Of a DNA stretch of 31,263 bases, positions 22,427-30,760 are shown in pieces (the stretch's first letter is position 1; the number at the start of each line of letters is the position of its first letter). The stretch is taken from positions 1 through 31,263 of the IMG/VR virus record IMGVR_UViG_3300010148_000063; one strand, written 5' to 3'. Made by a program: the position numbers and the translations under genes. Under the pieces are notes generated by a model, which had not been told where the DNA came from, did no database searches, and saw nothing but the letters and a program-made list of their open reading frames with translations. This DNA comes from a virus.

Positions 22427-23945
22427 AAAAAATAAACCAACCTGTATTACCATCACTAACAATTGATATAGATTCAAATTGGTCATCTAAGTCTTCATAA
22501 TTAGAATTCCCATCTATAGTATCTGATCCTTGACATTCTAAGGCAACTAAATTAGCAGCAGCATTTTGTGTTAATTTAAAAAATATTTGTCTACCAGGAT
22601 ATGTAGCAGCATCTGGTAGATTTATTGTGATATTACCACTTGAAGGATCAATTAGTATAAATTGTTCTGTTCCTGTTAGTGTGTAAGGTGAATTTCCATT
22701 ATTTATTGAAACTGTACCTGTGTTTAAAAATGAGCCTATTATTGTAAATGATCCTGTTAGTATTTGATTATTTTTAAAATCATTAGAACCTGTTGTAGCA
22801 TAACTTCCTGTTTTAGATTGTAAATCTATTATTAATCCATCATTAGTACTTATATTAGTCTCATTACTTGTTACTCTTGTTGAAAAAGAACTACTGTCTG
22901 ATTTTAGGCCTGTTATTCTAGTTGAAAAAGATCCACTATCACTTTTTAGATTTGTTAATTTTGTAGAAAAAGAACCACTGTCTGATTTTAAATTAGTAAT
23001 TCTAGTTGAGAATGAACCACTGTCTGATTTTAAGTTTGTTATTCTTGTGGAAAAAGAACCACTGTCTGATTTTAGGCCTGTTATTCTTGTGGAAAAAGAA
23101 CCACTATCTGATTTTAAACCAGTAATTCTTGTACTAAATGAGCCACTATCTGATTTTAGGTCTGTTATTCTTGTAGAAAAAGAACCACTATCATTTTTTA
23201 GATTTGTAACTCTAGTTGAGAATGAACCACTGTCTGATTTTAAACCTGTTATTCTAGTTGAAAAGGATCCACTATCATTTTTTAAACTTGTTATTCTATT
23301 TGAAAAAGAGCCACTATCTAATTTTATTCTTTCATCAAAACTAGAACTAACTAAGCCAAAAGCTCCAGATATGTCTGAGGATATTTGTGTTGAACTACTT
23401 ATTGCTCCTTCAAATATACCTTGAAATTTTTTAGCTATAATATTTTTACTTGAACTAATATTACTTGAGGCTGTTATTGATGTTGTTAATATACCATCTG
23501 AACCTCCTATTCCTGATGAAACTTCACCTGTTGATGAAACTCCAAAATTTGTAGATACTATAGTTAAACTATCATCACCTGTATCTATTGTTAAAGGACT
23601 GTTACCTTCCACATAACTAAAAGATCCTGATGTAGCTGTTATTTTTGAAGCTGTTATATCTCCACTAGCACTAATATTTCCTGAAGCTGTTATACTAGAA
23701 AAAGGTTGAATAACACCACTAGCCATAACCATTGAAGAAGTTTCAGAGTAAGAAGAAGATATTTCTTTTAAAATTTCATGAGAAGCTGATAAAGCATAAC
23801 TAGCTGATATTGAAAAATCAGAGTGGGAAGATGTTAAAGCGTAACTAGCTGTTTCAGCTAATTCAGCTGATCCACCACTCCCACCAACATTTCCACCTGG
23901 GCTTATTGTAATACTGCTATCTACAAATCTAACTTTATCTGCCAT
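22425..23945 (-). CDS. Tail fibre with eleven 14-residue repeats
   Basis: A 506-aa fibre-type protein. The N-terminal half is Ser/Ala/Gly-rich with TASYALTSSHSDFSISASYA and alternating SGNISASGDITASKI units, typical of fibres in marine T4-like phages. Eleven tandem 14-residue units follow (consensus DSGSFSTRITGLKS; DNA 22857-23318). Phe5, Ile9 and Leu12 of each unit keep a 4-3 spacing, consistent with a trimeric coiled coil. The C-terminus reads YTLTGTEQFILIDPSSG and ends WFIF, a beta-rich head domain. It has a promoter-like motif 14 nt before the ATG. It likely forms a trimeric fibre or neck whisker; receptor binding is inferred only. Confidence 0.85.
   Translation of the reverse strand: MADKVRFVDSSITISPGGNVGGSGGSAELAETASYALTSSHSDFSISASYALSASHEILKEISSSYSETSSMVMASGVIQPFSSITASGNISASGDITASKITATSGSFSYVEGNSPLTIDTGDDSLTIVSTNFGVSSTGEVSSGIGGSDGILTTSITASSNISSSKNIIAKKFQGIFEGAISSSTQISSDISGAFGLVSSSFDERIKLDSGSFSNRITSLKNDSGSFSTRITGLKSDSGSFSTRVTNLKNDSGSFSTRITDLKSDSGSFSTRITGLKSDSGSFSTRITGLKSDSGSFSTRITNLKSDSGSFSTRITNLKSDSGSFSTKLTNLKSDSGSFSTRITGLKSDSSSFSTRVTSNETNISTNDGLIIDLQSKTGSYATTGSNDFKNNQILTGSFTIIGSFLNTGTVSINNGNSPYTLTGTEQFILIDPSSGNITINLPDAATYPGRQIFFKLTQNAAANLVALECQGSDTIDGNSNYEDLDDQFESISIVSDGNTGWFIF
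22857..23318 (-). repeat. Eleven tandem 42-bp repeats inside the fibre gene
   Basis: The period is exactly 42 bp and every copy is in frame. Copies differ mainly at codons 9-13 and at synonymous sites (the last copy is degenerate), so the array is old enough to have diverged but could still change copy number by recombination. Confidence 0.9.
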
Positions 23946-23959
23946 TTTTATTTTATTAA

Positions 23960-23970
23960 TTATAAATATT
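23960..23970 (-). promoter_or_regulatory. Promoter-like motif copy, AATATTTATAA
   Basis: Located 14 nt before the ATG of the 506-aa fibre gene; it touches the stop codon of the 105-aa gene. Confidence 0.6.
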
Positions 23971-24286
23971 ATCCAGTTGATACTTTTGGAGTACCTCCAT
24001 CATTCCATATTACACCTTCTATTCCTGGGTCTGAAGTTGGTAAAGAACTTAATGATACATTTGCCGGTGGTGATGGTTGATTAGGAAAAGTCATAGCTGG
24101 GTTATTTAACCTAGCTCCTCCTAATGTTTTTCTACTTCTTCCATCAGGGGTTGTTGTAGGATTTGACTCAAATACTTCTGGATTTGATGTGGTTTCTACT
24201 CCAAATATAATTTTAGACTTATCATTATATTTTTTAATAGCTTTCATATCTTTTTGAACTACATCAGGAACTATATATCCATACAT
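23969..24286 (-). CDS. Small virion-type protein of unknown function
   Basis: A 105-aa protein beginning MYGYIVPDVVQKDMKAIKKY. The middle is Pro/Thr/Ser/Asn-rich and likely extended (TTTPDGRSRKTLGGARLNN). The end reads GIEGVIWNDGGTPKVSTG, a short beta motif of the kind found at the ends of phage structural proteins. It lies between the gp15-like gene and the fibre, with 42 nt before it and no promoter-like motif, so it is likely the last gene of the neck transcript. I cannot name it. Confidence 0.7.
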   Translation of the reverse strand: MYGYIVPDVVQKDMKAIKKYNDKSKIIFGVETTSNPEVFESNPTTTPDGRSRKTLGGARLNNPAMTFPNQPSPPANVSLSSLPTSDPGIEGVIWNDGGTPKVSTG

Positions 24287-24328
24287 TTTTATTTCAAATG
24301 TACCTCTTACTAATCTTTCTTGACTCTG

Positions 24329-25060
24329 TTATAATTCAGTTACTGTTGTAAAGTTATCAATTCTAGCTCTAAATTTAAAACGTTCTGGATCACCCCAATA
24401 TGAGTCAGAAGCATAGTTTATTGCTTCTATTATTTTATTTAACTGTTCAACATAATAAGTTTGCACTATACAACTATAAGTTAAATTAACATAATCAGGT
24501 ACTACATTGGCTATATATTGTTTTGTAGGAATTCTATTATTTAATAAATTAAAATTACTATAAAAATCTTTTTCATTATATGATTTTTGCCATGATGTAT
24601 ATAAATTAGGTTCATTTGAATCTAATTTTCTAGATAATGATCTATTTTTTTCTAATGAATCTCTTTTAAACATGATAATAGGCATCATTATAGCGCCTTT
24701 TTTATCTCTATAATATGCATCTTTTTGGATTGATTTCCATCTTTCAGGTGAACCATATATAATAGGTACTGCTATTCTTTCCCCATTTTGTATTACAAAA
24801 GGTCTAATAATATTTTCAAAATAATACATTATAGATTCATCAATATCTTTTATACCAACTGAAAAGGGTTTAGTAGTGTCATTTTTAAATGACATTTTAG
24901 TAGACCTATTAAAAGGAATATTAGCCTCATTATTGGGTGGATATTGTGATCCTTCTCTAGCATCATTAGGATTACCATATTGAGCATCATAAGGAGTTTG
25001 TAAATCCTTTGATATTTCTCTTTGAGATTTAGGTACAGGTTTTCTATATCTTTTAGCCAT
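24329..25060 (-). CDS. Tail sheath stabiliser/completion protein candidate (gp15-like)
   Basis: A 243-aa protein (T4 gp15: 272 aa). After a Pro/Asn-rich, basic N-terminus (1-50) the core reads ESIMYYFENIIRPFVIQNGE, RIAVPIIYGSPERWKSIQKD, GAIMMPIIMFKRDS, VVPDYVNLTYSCIVQTYYVE and YWGDPERFKFRARIDNF. The order (external small loop, VPIxYxS, P-I, then a beta strand and helix) is that of gp15-type terminators that cap the tail. Its position right after gp13- and gp14-like genes matches T4 order 13-14-15. The ATG overlaps the preceding gene by 8 nt (ATGGCTAA) and is preceded by AAAGGAAGA, one of the few Shine-Dalgarno-like sequences here, although that sequence is also coding. Confidence 0.65.
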   Translation of the reverse strand: MAKRYRKPVPKSQREISKDLQTPYDAQYGNPNDAREGSQYPPNNEANIPFNRSTKMSFKNDTTKPFSVGIKDIDESIMYYFENIIRPFVIQNGERIAVPIIYGSPERWKSIQKDAYYRDKKGAIMMPIIMFKRDSLEKNRSLSRKLDSNEPNLYTSWQKSYNEKDFYSNFNLLNNRIPTKQYIANVVPDYVNLTYSCIVQTYYVEQLNKIIEAINYASDSYWGDPERFKFRARIDNFTTVTEL

Positions 25061-25616
25061 TGATTCTTCCTTTTTCTAATTGTACCTTATCAATTGGGGT
25101 ATAATGTGTTTTACAAATAATAGATAAATTACTACCAAAATTTTCTAATCCTGGATTGATTGGATTTTCAGCGTAATTGTAATCTGGGTTTTTACCTACA
25201 AAATATTGATTACCTACTATATCATCTACTTCATAGTAACCTCCATAATAATATATTACATCTCCCACTTCAGGAACTAAATCAGCCCCATAATAATCTC
25301 CCTGGTCAAATTCTTCATTAAAATCCAAATTTCTTTGCAATAAATCATCGCGTAAAAACTTAAAATCAACATTTCTATAATATCTTACACCGAGTTCATC
25401 ATCTGGGTATTCTTGTGGTTGATGTGTTATTAGACAGCTTAGTATAATACCTCTATAATAATATTTAGATCCTGCAGCTTCACCATATAAGTTAACTTTA
25501 GTTTCTTCTAATTTATATTTATAGTATATACATTCCTGAGAAATAACATCACTTATTAATTCTCTATTCACATGCCTAAATAGGCTTATATCTCTTTGAC
25601 CCCCGTATAAAGCCAT
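25053..25616 (-). CDS. Neck protein candidate (gp14-like)
   Basis: A 187-aa protein (T4 gp14: 256 aa). Key stretches: LFRHVNRELISDVISQECIY, YKLEETKVNLYGEAAG (the NLYGE motif is also present in T4-type gp14), FKFLRDDLLQRNLDF and GDVIYYYGGYYEVDDIVGNQ, then FVGKNPDYNY. This is the profile of the neck protein that, with gp13, seals the filled head and docks the tail. It starts 1 nt after the stop of the gp13-like gene and overlaps the gp15-like gene, so the three are tightly coupled. Confidence 0.7.
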   Translation of the reverse strand: MALYGGQRDISLFRHVNRELISDVISQECIYYKYKLEETKVNLYGEAAGSKYYYRGIILSCLITHQPQEYPDDELGVRYYRNVDFKFLRDDLLQRNLDFNEEFDQGDYYGADLVPEVGDVIYYYGGYYEVDDIVGNQYFVGKNPDYNYAENPINPGLENFGSNLSIICKTHYTPIDKVQLEKGRING

Positions 25617-25617
25617 C

Positions 25618-26799
25618 TTATCCTATAAAAATTGTGTAAGGAACTTTATTTAGTTCTTTTTCTAAATAATCTCCCTCTAATGATCTTCTTTCTAATAATT
25701 TATCTCTAGAAGTATCATCAAAATATGTTCTTAATCTTTCTATTAAAGCATTTTTTTCAGCTGTAGCTGCTGATAGTAAATCTTGTTGATTTAATGTTAC
25801 TTCAGCATCTGGAATTGGAACTGTAGTGTATTTTCCTCTAATATATCCTAACATTTCTTTACATATAGCTAAAGCATATTCAAATATCCATTGTCTACCT
25901 ATTGAATTTATTTCATTATAATTTGGATTTGTGAATGGAACTTGTGATACATTTGTTACTTTATTTATACCATTCCTATATGGGTTTTGTCTTTCTGAGT
26001 CTTTTATATATTGAAAACTCATATATCCACAATGTCCTCCTTTAAAATTGTTACCATAAAATTCATTACCTTGTGGAATTGGAAATATTTTTAATTGATT
26101 ATTTATTAACTCAAATGAATAATTTGATCTTCTAATAGTGTCATTAAATTCTATAGCTTGCATCACTTGCATATCATAGTTGATAGGCATCATTAAGAAG
26201 TTAATTGCAGGTGAATAACTACCCCAACCAAATGAATCCATTAAATCAATCATTCCTGTACCTGTACCTGCAAAAGGATCAAAATATCTTGTTATCGCAG
26301 GAGGTGCCTCATAAAATACTCTTTTAATTTCTATATTATCATCAGGTGTGATACTAGCACTAGCTTGAGCCCAAGCATTCATATCATAAGTTTGTTGGCC
26401 TGCTTTTAATTCTATAGAACCTGAATACCATGTTATATCTCCTCCAACTCCAGCTTCTGTTCCATATTGATCTGATAGTCTAACTATGCCTGCCATATTA
26501 GGAACCATTAATTGATCATTTGATTCTATTATAGTACTTGAATTACCTAAAGATAAATAATTTTCCCTTACTTTATAAGCATATAATTCATTTCCATATG
26601 TTGTAATAGCTTCTTCAAAAGCTGTATAAAATGAACCGGATTGGAGTTCTATATCAGTCAAAGGATATCCTAACCTCCTAGCACAAAAATCTGCTACTTT
26701 ATCAGCATCAGTTTGAAAATCTGTTTGATTATCATAAAAACCAAATGGAGTTTGGCCTGCAGCGAAGTTTGACGTACCCGTCCAAATAGGAATATTCAT
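25618..26799 (-). CDS. Neck protein candidate (gp13-like)
   Basis: A 393-aa protein (T4 gp13: 309 aa). The N-terminal part reads DADKVADFCARRLGYPLTDI, then FYTAFEEAITTYGNELYAYK, a helical connector-type pattern. The centre is beta-rich with QTYDMNAWAQASASITP and IKRVFYEAPPAITRYFDPF. The C-terminal part has EYALAICKEMLGYIRGKYTT and a long helix ending with LNKVPYTIFIG. Its place at the head of the 13-14-15 block and its helix-beta-helix layout support a gp13-type head-completion/neck role. It has a promoter-like motif 9 nt before the ATG. Confidence 0.7.
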   Translation of the reverse strand: MNIPIWTGTSNFAAGQTPFGFYDNQTDFQTDADKVADFCARRLGYPLTDIELQSGSFYTAFEEAITTYGNELYAYKVRENYLSLGNSSTIIESNDQLMVPNMAGIVRLSDQYGTEAGVGGDITWYSGSIELKAGQQTYDMNAWAQASASITPDDNIEIKRVFYEAPPAITRYFDPFAGTGTGMIDLMDSFGWGSYSPAINFLMMPINYDMQVMQAIEFNDTIRRSNYSFELINNQLKIFPIPQGNEFYGNNFKGGHCGYMSFQYIKDSERQNPYRNGINKVTNVSQVPFTNPNYNEINSIGRQWIFEYALAICKEMLGYIRGKYTTVPIPDAEVTLNQQDLLSAATAEKNALIERLRTYFDDTSRDKLLERRSLEGDYLEKELNKVPYTIFIG

Positions 26800-26808
26800 A
26801 GTGTTTTA

Positions 26809-26819
26809 TTATAAATATT
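26809..26819 (-). promoter_or_regulatory. Promoter-like motif copy, AATATTTATAA
   Basis: Located 9 nt before the ATG of the gp13-like gene; would drive the 13-14-15 block. Confidence 0.6.
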
Positions 26820-26848
26820 ATACTATTTAATAAATGTAAATTTATTAT

Positions 26849-27961
26849 TTAAGCTTGGGGATTGAAATCAATATTAGCAAATACACTACCAGATGAAGCA
26901 TCAGCATCTAATATAGTTCCAAATGGTGCTTCAGGTCCAAACTTATTCTCATTTAATGCTGTTCCTTCTGGTAGGTTTGTTCCTTTAAATTCTCCAACAT
27001 ATAGTTTAGCTCCAACATTAGCTAAAGGTGTAGCTGATGTATTAGAACTTCTTACTTGAATTTGCCATCCTGGTCTTTGAGATGATCCATCACTTGAAAA
27101 ATAAAATTTAACATATCTAGCTCCAGTATCATAGAAAAAGTTACTTCCTGAATATCCTCCTAATGGCATAGAATTAGCTCGAGATATGTCTCTTGGTAGA
27201 ACATAACCAGGAGAGGCATTAGCACTATTCCAAGCTCCACTACCATTAAATCCAGAACTCCAAGCTGGGCTTGAGTTTGAGGAGGCATTCATCCAAGTGA
27301 AAGAAGCATTAGCAAAGCTTATTCCATTATTTGAAGTTGTTATACCTAATCTATCATACATACTATATGTTGAATGTTCAAAAGACATAGAATCAAAAGA
27401 CAACTCAACTGTATTTCCTGCTAAGGCATCAAATAATATCTCATAAGTTTCTCCAGCTGCGTAGTCACTACCGGTACCCCCAGAATCTGTAAATAATACT
27501 GTAGCTCCAGCTGCTAAATTAAGTTCTGATTCTGTAGTATCATCATCTAATTTTACAAGACTTGGGGCTGTTGATCCAGTATTAAATGCCACTGTTGTAT
27601 TTCCTGATGTTAATACTAATACAGAGTCATCTATAGAGGCTGTTTCTAATGATATACCAAGGAATTCACTAGTAGCTGAAGCTGTTGTAGCTAAAACAGC
27701 ATAAGTTTTTCCTGTGGTTGATTCAATTTTTCTAGCTAAGGGTTGCCCACATACAATAGATTCAGAAGCTATATATCTAGCTGATGGTCCATAACCTATT
27801 ATACTACTACCTGTTATTTCTTCTTTTTGTCCTTGAGTAGTAGCTAAAAAAGTATAATCTTGTACAACTCCAAAAGGGGTAATTTCAAAAGTATTACCAC
27901 TTTCATCTGTGACAATCATTCCACCTCTAGCTACTAATTTTTCATTATCTTCTGTTGCCAT
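26849..27961 (-). CDS. Head or neck decoration/fibre-like protein
   Basis: A 370-aa protein. Residues about 60-130 (ARYIASESIVCGQPLARKIE, TGKTYAVLATTASATSEFLG) resemble small beta-barrel head-decoration domains (DUF2190-like), in which a short barrel is displayed on the capsid. The remainder is Ser/Asn/Gly-rich and beta-rich (SFTWMNASSNSSPAWSSGF, KFYFSSDGSSQRPGWQIQV), compatible with a jelly-roll or lectin-like fold. It lies 10 nt after the 765-aa fibre and just before gp13-like, where T4 places the whisker gene wac. Function is uncertain: decoration protein, whisker or fibre. Confidence 0.6.
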   Translation of the reverse strand: MATEDNEKLVARGGMIVTDESGNTFEITPFGVVQDYTFLATTQGQKEEITGSSIIGYGPSARYIASESIVCGQPLARKIESTTGKTYAVLATTASATSEFLGISLETASIDDSVLVLTSGNTTVAFNTGSTAPSLVKLDDDTTESELNLAAGATVLFTDSGGTGSDYAAGETYEILFDALAGNTVELSFDSMSFEHSTYSMYDRLGITTSNNGISFANASFTWMNASSNSSPAWSSGFNGSGAWNSANASPGYVLPRDISRANSMPLGGYSGSNFFYDTGARYVKFYFSSDGSSQRPGWQIQVRSSNTSATPLANVGAKLYVGEFKGTNLPEGTALNENKFGPEAPFGTILDADASSGSVFANIDFNPQA

Positions 27962-27971
27962 TTGTTTTATT

Positions 27972-30269
27972 TTAAATTCCTCTTGCTATAACTTTAATTT
28001 GATATTGTCCTGTTGTATCTTTAGACACTAAGCGAGCATTTCCATTTTTTATATCTACTTTAAATTTTAAATCTTTTGTAGTATTACCTCCAATACCTCG
28101 TGTTGAAAAATCATTATAAGTTACCCTAGGAGTTTCTGAGTTTATTTCCCATATAGATTGTACTGTACCTGACCTACCTGTAAAAAAGTCACCTGATCCA
28201 CTAGTAGCTACATAATCAAAAAATGCTCCATTATATGAACCTGTTGGTATTCTAAAGTAATATGTTTCTTGTAATGCTATTGTTGATGAGTTTACCTCAG
28301 TACCATAAAAAGCATTATTAACTTTTAAAGTATCATATGTGTTGGCTCCTGATTCTGATATTGTTAATGATCCTGTTATTACAGCATCCCCAGTAAATGG
28401 AAAAGTTCCTCCTGTACCTCCAGAATTATTAACTGTCACAACTCCACCACCATTATCAGTAACAGTTCCATTATTAAATTTAATAGTATTAACATTAGAG
28501 ACTGATGGAGAACCATCTTGTTCTGTAACTGTTAAAGATGTGCTTGATCCTCCTCCACCTTGATATGAACCAGTATGGTAAACTTGACCTGTTGAAGTAT
28601 CAATAACTAAAGTTTTAAAACCTGTATTACTATTATTAGAAGCGCTGAAAAATAAATCACCACTTGAACTTATATTTGAAGATGTTATATTAGTTATAGT
28701 AGCTCCAAACCAAGGTTCGGATTGGGTTCCTAATCTCTCACTATTTAATCCTGTAGATAAAAAATTACTTGATACTCTAGAAGTAAATGATACTGAGTCA
28801 GCTGTTGAATTACCAAATGTTACTTGGTCTTTAAAAAATGATCTACCATCTACTATGAATATAGAGGAGTTGCCTGACCCACTTATTGTTAATGAACCTG
28901 TTATTTTAGCATCTCCAGTAAATGGAAAAGCATTTCCACCACCATTTAAAGCATGTGATGCTGTTAAAGCATATGAAGCACTAACTGCTGAGGATTCTAT
29001 ATGAGCAGCATTACCCATATAACCATGATTAATACATTGATAATATAGTATGCTTGGAGTATCTTCTGTTACTGTAATTTGAGTATAGGCACCTGCAGTA
29101 CCAGCTGCTATACTACTAGTGACTACATTAGTTGTATACTCTGTATTTTTTGCCGCATCAAGATAAAATAACATTCTATGAGTAGAGTTAGTATTATCTG
29201 ATTGATCAAATTTATAAACTTTACCTGGGTAGAAATTTATATATGGAGATTCTATTGAATTAAAATAGTATCCTTGTGTTGAGGATCCTCCACCTGAAGG
29301 GTATCTATGATTTGTGGTTTTATCATCTACTGTAACTTTAATAGATGAGGTTAAATCAAATTGTCCATCTAAATGAGATGCTGCAACCCCTACTGTCTCT
29401 AATGAACCTGATATTCCTGCTGATCCTGTTATTTTTAATGAAGAAGCAAAAAGTCCAGATGCTGTTATATCTCCATTAACTATTAAAGCTTGGTCAAATC
29501 CACTTATATCTGTAGTTGGGTTTATTAATGATGCAGTTGTATTAATGAATACTTGACCTGATCCACTTACTGTAAACCCTGCATCTTGGGCTTGGAACAT
29601 TCCTTTTCTAGAAAATATATATTCTGATTTATGTCCATTAGTTCCTGCAGCTGCTCTTAATGAAATATCACTTTGATAGTTTATACCTGTACCTTCTTGT
29701 CTTTCTATTCCTATTTCTGAAGAATATGTAAGAGAGTTTGCGCCCATATATATGTGAACCGAATCATCTGCATTATCTCCTCTAATCCATAAATAGTTTT
29801 GTTGGTTTGTACCTGTATCCCCACCTTCACCTAATATTAATCTACCCCCAGCTGCAGCATTAGATCCATAACTATACAATTCTGTAGTACCATTAAATCC
29901 ACCTTCAATTGCTGTTCCTCCCCAACCATTCCATCCTAATTTTATTAATGCTGGGTTTGACCCATTATATCCTTGGATTCTAAGTGTGTTACCTTCTGAA
30001 TTAGGAGCTGAGGTAGAACCTAATAATAATTCTCTTGTAGATGACTTATAAGTAAATGAACTAGTACCTTCAATAGTATCACTATCTGTAAATATTGCTA
30101 TTTGATTATCTGCTGGAGTGCCTGTAGTATTAATTAATCCTGTTAATGCTGATCCATCTCCTATAAAATTAGAAGCTGAAATATGACCACTTGCACTTAT
30201 ATTTGAGGCAGTAATATTAGATAATATCGCATCACTGCCAGATACAATAACTTTTTTCCAATTTGGCAT
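27972..30269 (-). CDS. Fibre protein with cupredoxin-like domain
   Basis: A 765-aa fibre-type protein. The N-terminus (MPNWKKVIVSGSDAILSNI) and repeated SNISASGHISASNFIGDGSA units are typical of trimeric phage fibres. A domain at about 300-425 looks like a cupredoxin: FYPGKVYKFDQSDN, THRMLFYLD, TAGAYTQITVTEDTPS and YYQCINHGYMGN. His364, Cys412, His415 and Met418 occupy the order of type 1 copper ligands. Two related FPFTGDA...ITGSLTIS modules (about 446-460 and 620-634) show internal duplication. The C-terminus (about 670-765) is beta-rich and could be the knob. It has a 62-nt structured leader and a promoter-like motif. Copper binding is inferred only; the domain may be purely structural. 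Confidence 0.8.
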   Translation of the reverse strand: MPNWKKVIVSGSDAILSNITASNISASGHISASNFIGDGSALTGLINTTGTPADNQIAIFTDSDTIEGTSSFTYKSSTRELLLGSTSAPNSEGNTLRIQGYNGSNPALIKLGWNGWGGTAIEGGFNGTTELYSYGSNAAAGGRLILGEGGDTGTNQQNYLWIRGDNADDSVHIYMGANSLTYSSEIGIERQEGTGINYQSDISLRAAAGTNGHKSEYIFSRKGMFQAQDAGFTVSGSGQVFINTTASLINPTTDISGFDQALIVNGDITASGLFASSLKITGSAGISGSLETVGVAASHLDGQFDLTSSIKVTVDDKTTNHRYPSGGGSSTQGYYFNSIESPYINFYPGKVYKFDQSDNTNSTHRMLFYLDAAKNTEYTTNVVTSSIAAGTAGAYTQITVTEDTPSILYYQCINHGYMGNAAHIESSAVSASYALTASHALNGGGNAFPFTGDAKITGSLTISGSGNSSIFIVDGRSFFKDQVTFGNSTADSVSFTSRVSSNFLSTGLNSERLGTQSEPWFGATITNITSSNISSSGDLFFSASNNSNTGFKTLVIDTSTGQVYHTGSYQGGGGSSTSLTVTEQDGSPSVSNVNTIKFNNGTVTDNGGGVVTVNNSGGTGGTFPFTGDAVITGSLTISESGANTYDTLKVNNAFYGTEVNSSTIALQETYYFRIPTGSYNGAFFDYVATSGSGDFFTGRSGTVQSIWEINSETPRVTYNDFSTRGIGGNTTKDLKFKVDIKNGNARLVSKDTTGQYQIKVIARGI

Positions 30270-30347
30270 AATACTTTTTTATTGTGGTTGGTTACTCAAT
30301 ATGAGCCCACTTCCCGAGGGCCAACAATTTGTGATAAATATCAACCT
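30270..30347 (-). promoter_or_regulatory. GC-rich structured leader of the 765-aa fibre gene
   Basis: On the sense strand GGCCC and GGGCT can pair around TCGGGAAGT (within 30303-30322), and CTCATATTGAG forms a second short hairpin (4-bp stem). The patch is unusually GC-rich for this genome. A motif copy (30332-30342) lies upstream of it. It could be a terminator-like element, a regulator of translation or a protein-binding site. Confidence 0.3.
30332..30342 (-). promoter_or_regulatory. Promoter-like motif copy, GATATTTATCA
   Basis: Located 62 nt before the ATG of the 765-aa fibre gene; here it sits in a small inverted repeat (TGATA/TATCA). Confidence 0.45.
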
Positions 30348-30530
30348 CTATTTAGAAGATTTACGTCCTCTTGGAGTTTTTTGTTCTTCTTTTGGAGGAC
30401 CTTGTTGAATATTATGAATATGTGTTTCTACTTTTTCTTGTAATGCTGCTAATAATTTAGCTTCTGATCCTTTTATTGTTACTGTTTCTAGACCTTGTCT
30501 TAAAACAGTTAATTCTGTAACGTTAAACAT
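30348..30530 (-). CDS. Small protein of unknown function
   Basis: A 60-aa protein: MFNVTELTVLRQGLETVTIK, a short helix LLAALQEKVETHIHNIQQG and a basic, Pro-rich tail (KTPRGRKSSK). It starts 2 nt after the TAG of the gene before it, which supports translation as a pair. The basic tail could bind nucleic acid or an acidic virion surface. No family recognised. Confidence 0.6.
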   Translation of the reverse strand: MFNVTELTVLRQGLETVTIKGSEAKLLAALQEKVETHIHNIQQGPPKEEQKTPRGRKSSK

Positions 30531-30532
30531 AA

Positions 30533-30727
30533 CTATTTATTTTGTAAACTTTTATATTGATTTTGAAGTTTAATAACTAAATTGTATAAAGATTCTACAT
30601 CTTTACCTTGAAAACTACTGTCACGAACCATTTTCATTAAAACTTCAATTTCATCAGATGTTAATTGATTGTTTTGCTTTGGTTGTATGACATTTGAAGA
30701 GGATTTATTTCCTGCTCTAAGCCCCAT
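30533..30727 (-). CDS. Small helical protein of unknown function
   Basis: A 64-aa protein starting MGLRAGNKSSSNVIQPKQNN and ending in an amphipathic helix (SLYNLVIKLQNQYKSLQNK). A longer frame with a TTG start at 30763 exists, but that would put the start inside the promoter-like motif; the ATG at 30727 gives the usual 33-nt leader, so I chose it. No family recognised; probably a minor virion or assembly protein. Confidence 0.6.
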   Translation of the reverse strand: MGLRAGNKSSSNVIQPKQNNQLTSDEIEVLMKMVRDSSFQGKDVESLYNLVIKLQNQYKSLQNK

Positions 30728-30760
30728 ACTTAAAAACTTTTTTAATTTTAAAACTATTGA

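Noticed and set aside
22857-23318. CRISPR array
   Set aside because: The 42-bp units are contiguous, without spacers, and in frame in a fibre gene.
9772-26819. T4 late promoters (TATAAATA) on the plus strand
   Set aside because: The octamer does occur on the plus strand, but no convincing plus-strand gene lies downstream of any copy; all genes are on the minus strand.
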